DNA of 13,289 nt from an uncultured Collinsella sp. (GTDB taxonomy: Bacteria; Actinomycetota; Coriobacteriia; Coriobacteriales; Coriobacteriaceae): assembly GCA_900762015.1 (NCBI GenBank), contig CAAFEX010000040.1, forward strand, positions 1 to 13,289, read 5' to 3'. Position 1 is the first letter of the stretch; each line of letters starts with the position of its first letter. The translations under genes were made by a program, and so were the position numbers. The notes under the pieces are model-generated. The model saw only the letters and a list, made by a program, of their open reading frames with translations. It ran no database searches and was not told the origin of the DNA. Of the stretch, positions 13,263 to 13,289 are shown in pieces.

Positions 13263-13289
13263 ATGGAAGGAAAGGCGATGCCCCAAGAA
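13263..13289 (+). CDS. Possible start of a gene leaving the window
   Basis: ATG at 13263 opens a frame of nine codons (MEGKAMPQE) to the window edge, preceded by GAAGGTG. A second in-frame ATG at 13278 is preceded by GGAAGGAAAGG. The same frame exists on the minus strand at 27-1 because of the inverted repeat. If real, two copies of one gene start would face outward, as expected for a multi-copy element such as a transposase gene. Nine codons are too few to identify anything. Confidence 0.2.

Larger units (their letters stand above)
13149..13289. repeat. Right copy of 141-bp terminal inverted repeat
   Basis: This is the exact reverse complement of 1-141. It contains the second copy of the 26-bp palindrome (13175-13200), here followed by the T-rich CTCTTTCTT on the + strand. 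Near the outer edge ATGGAAGGAAAGGCG (from 13263) could be the start of a gene running off the window. Confidence 0.9.

Overview
The window looks like a piece of a Coriobacteriia (Actinomycetota) chromosome, most probably Collinsella or a close relative. This is inferred from the roughly 60% G+C, the codon use, and the mix of a groES-groEL pair, an FMN-riboswitch-controlled ECF riboflavin transporter and an argCJBD cluster. No taxonomic search was run. All confident protein genes lie on the + strand. The two ends (1-141 and 13149-13289) are exact reverse complements, so the window sits between two inverted copies of a repeat. That repeat may simply be where an assembler stopped.

Layout: (1) 1-141, inverted repeat with a perfect 26-bp palindrome. 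(2) 142-868, about 0.7 kb with no confident gene: an ORF remnant, a minus-strand hairpin with a U tract, a very large nested palindrome (521-731) and a candidate groES promoter. (3) 869-2896, groES and groEL, closed by a second large coaxial palindrome (2927-3063). (4) 3064-3353, two tandem ~80-bp repeats with compensating hairpins, then a promoter. (5) 3354-7769, a flavin operon: FMN riboswitch, ribU, a fused two-domain EcfA ATPase, ecfT and two tandem paralogous flavin-binding split-barrel genes, closed by a long hairpin (7807-7860). (6) 7905-12916, arginine biosynthesis genes argC, argJ, argB and argD, with an ArgR-like operator before argC, an intrinsic terminator between argC and argJ, and a terminator after argD. 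(7) 13002-13289, a small palindrome, a candidate promoter pointing out of the window, and the second inverted-repeat copy.

Function: GroES/GroEL form the chaperonin. RibU supplies substrate binding, EcfT couples it, and the fused EcfA supplies both ATPase sites of a riboflavin importer that the riboswitch should shut down when FMN is plentiful. The two downstream FMN-family proteins may share that control. ArgC, ArgJ, ArgB and ArgD convert N-acetylglutamate to ornithine by the acetyl-recycling route. argF, argG, argH and argR are not in the window.

The coding content is conventional. The unusual material is between genes: long nested, nearly coaxial inverted repeats on both sides of groESL and after the flavin operon, tandem hairpin repeats with co-varying stems, and a terminator inside the arginine cluster. 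I did not find a clearly new protein system.
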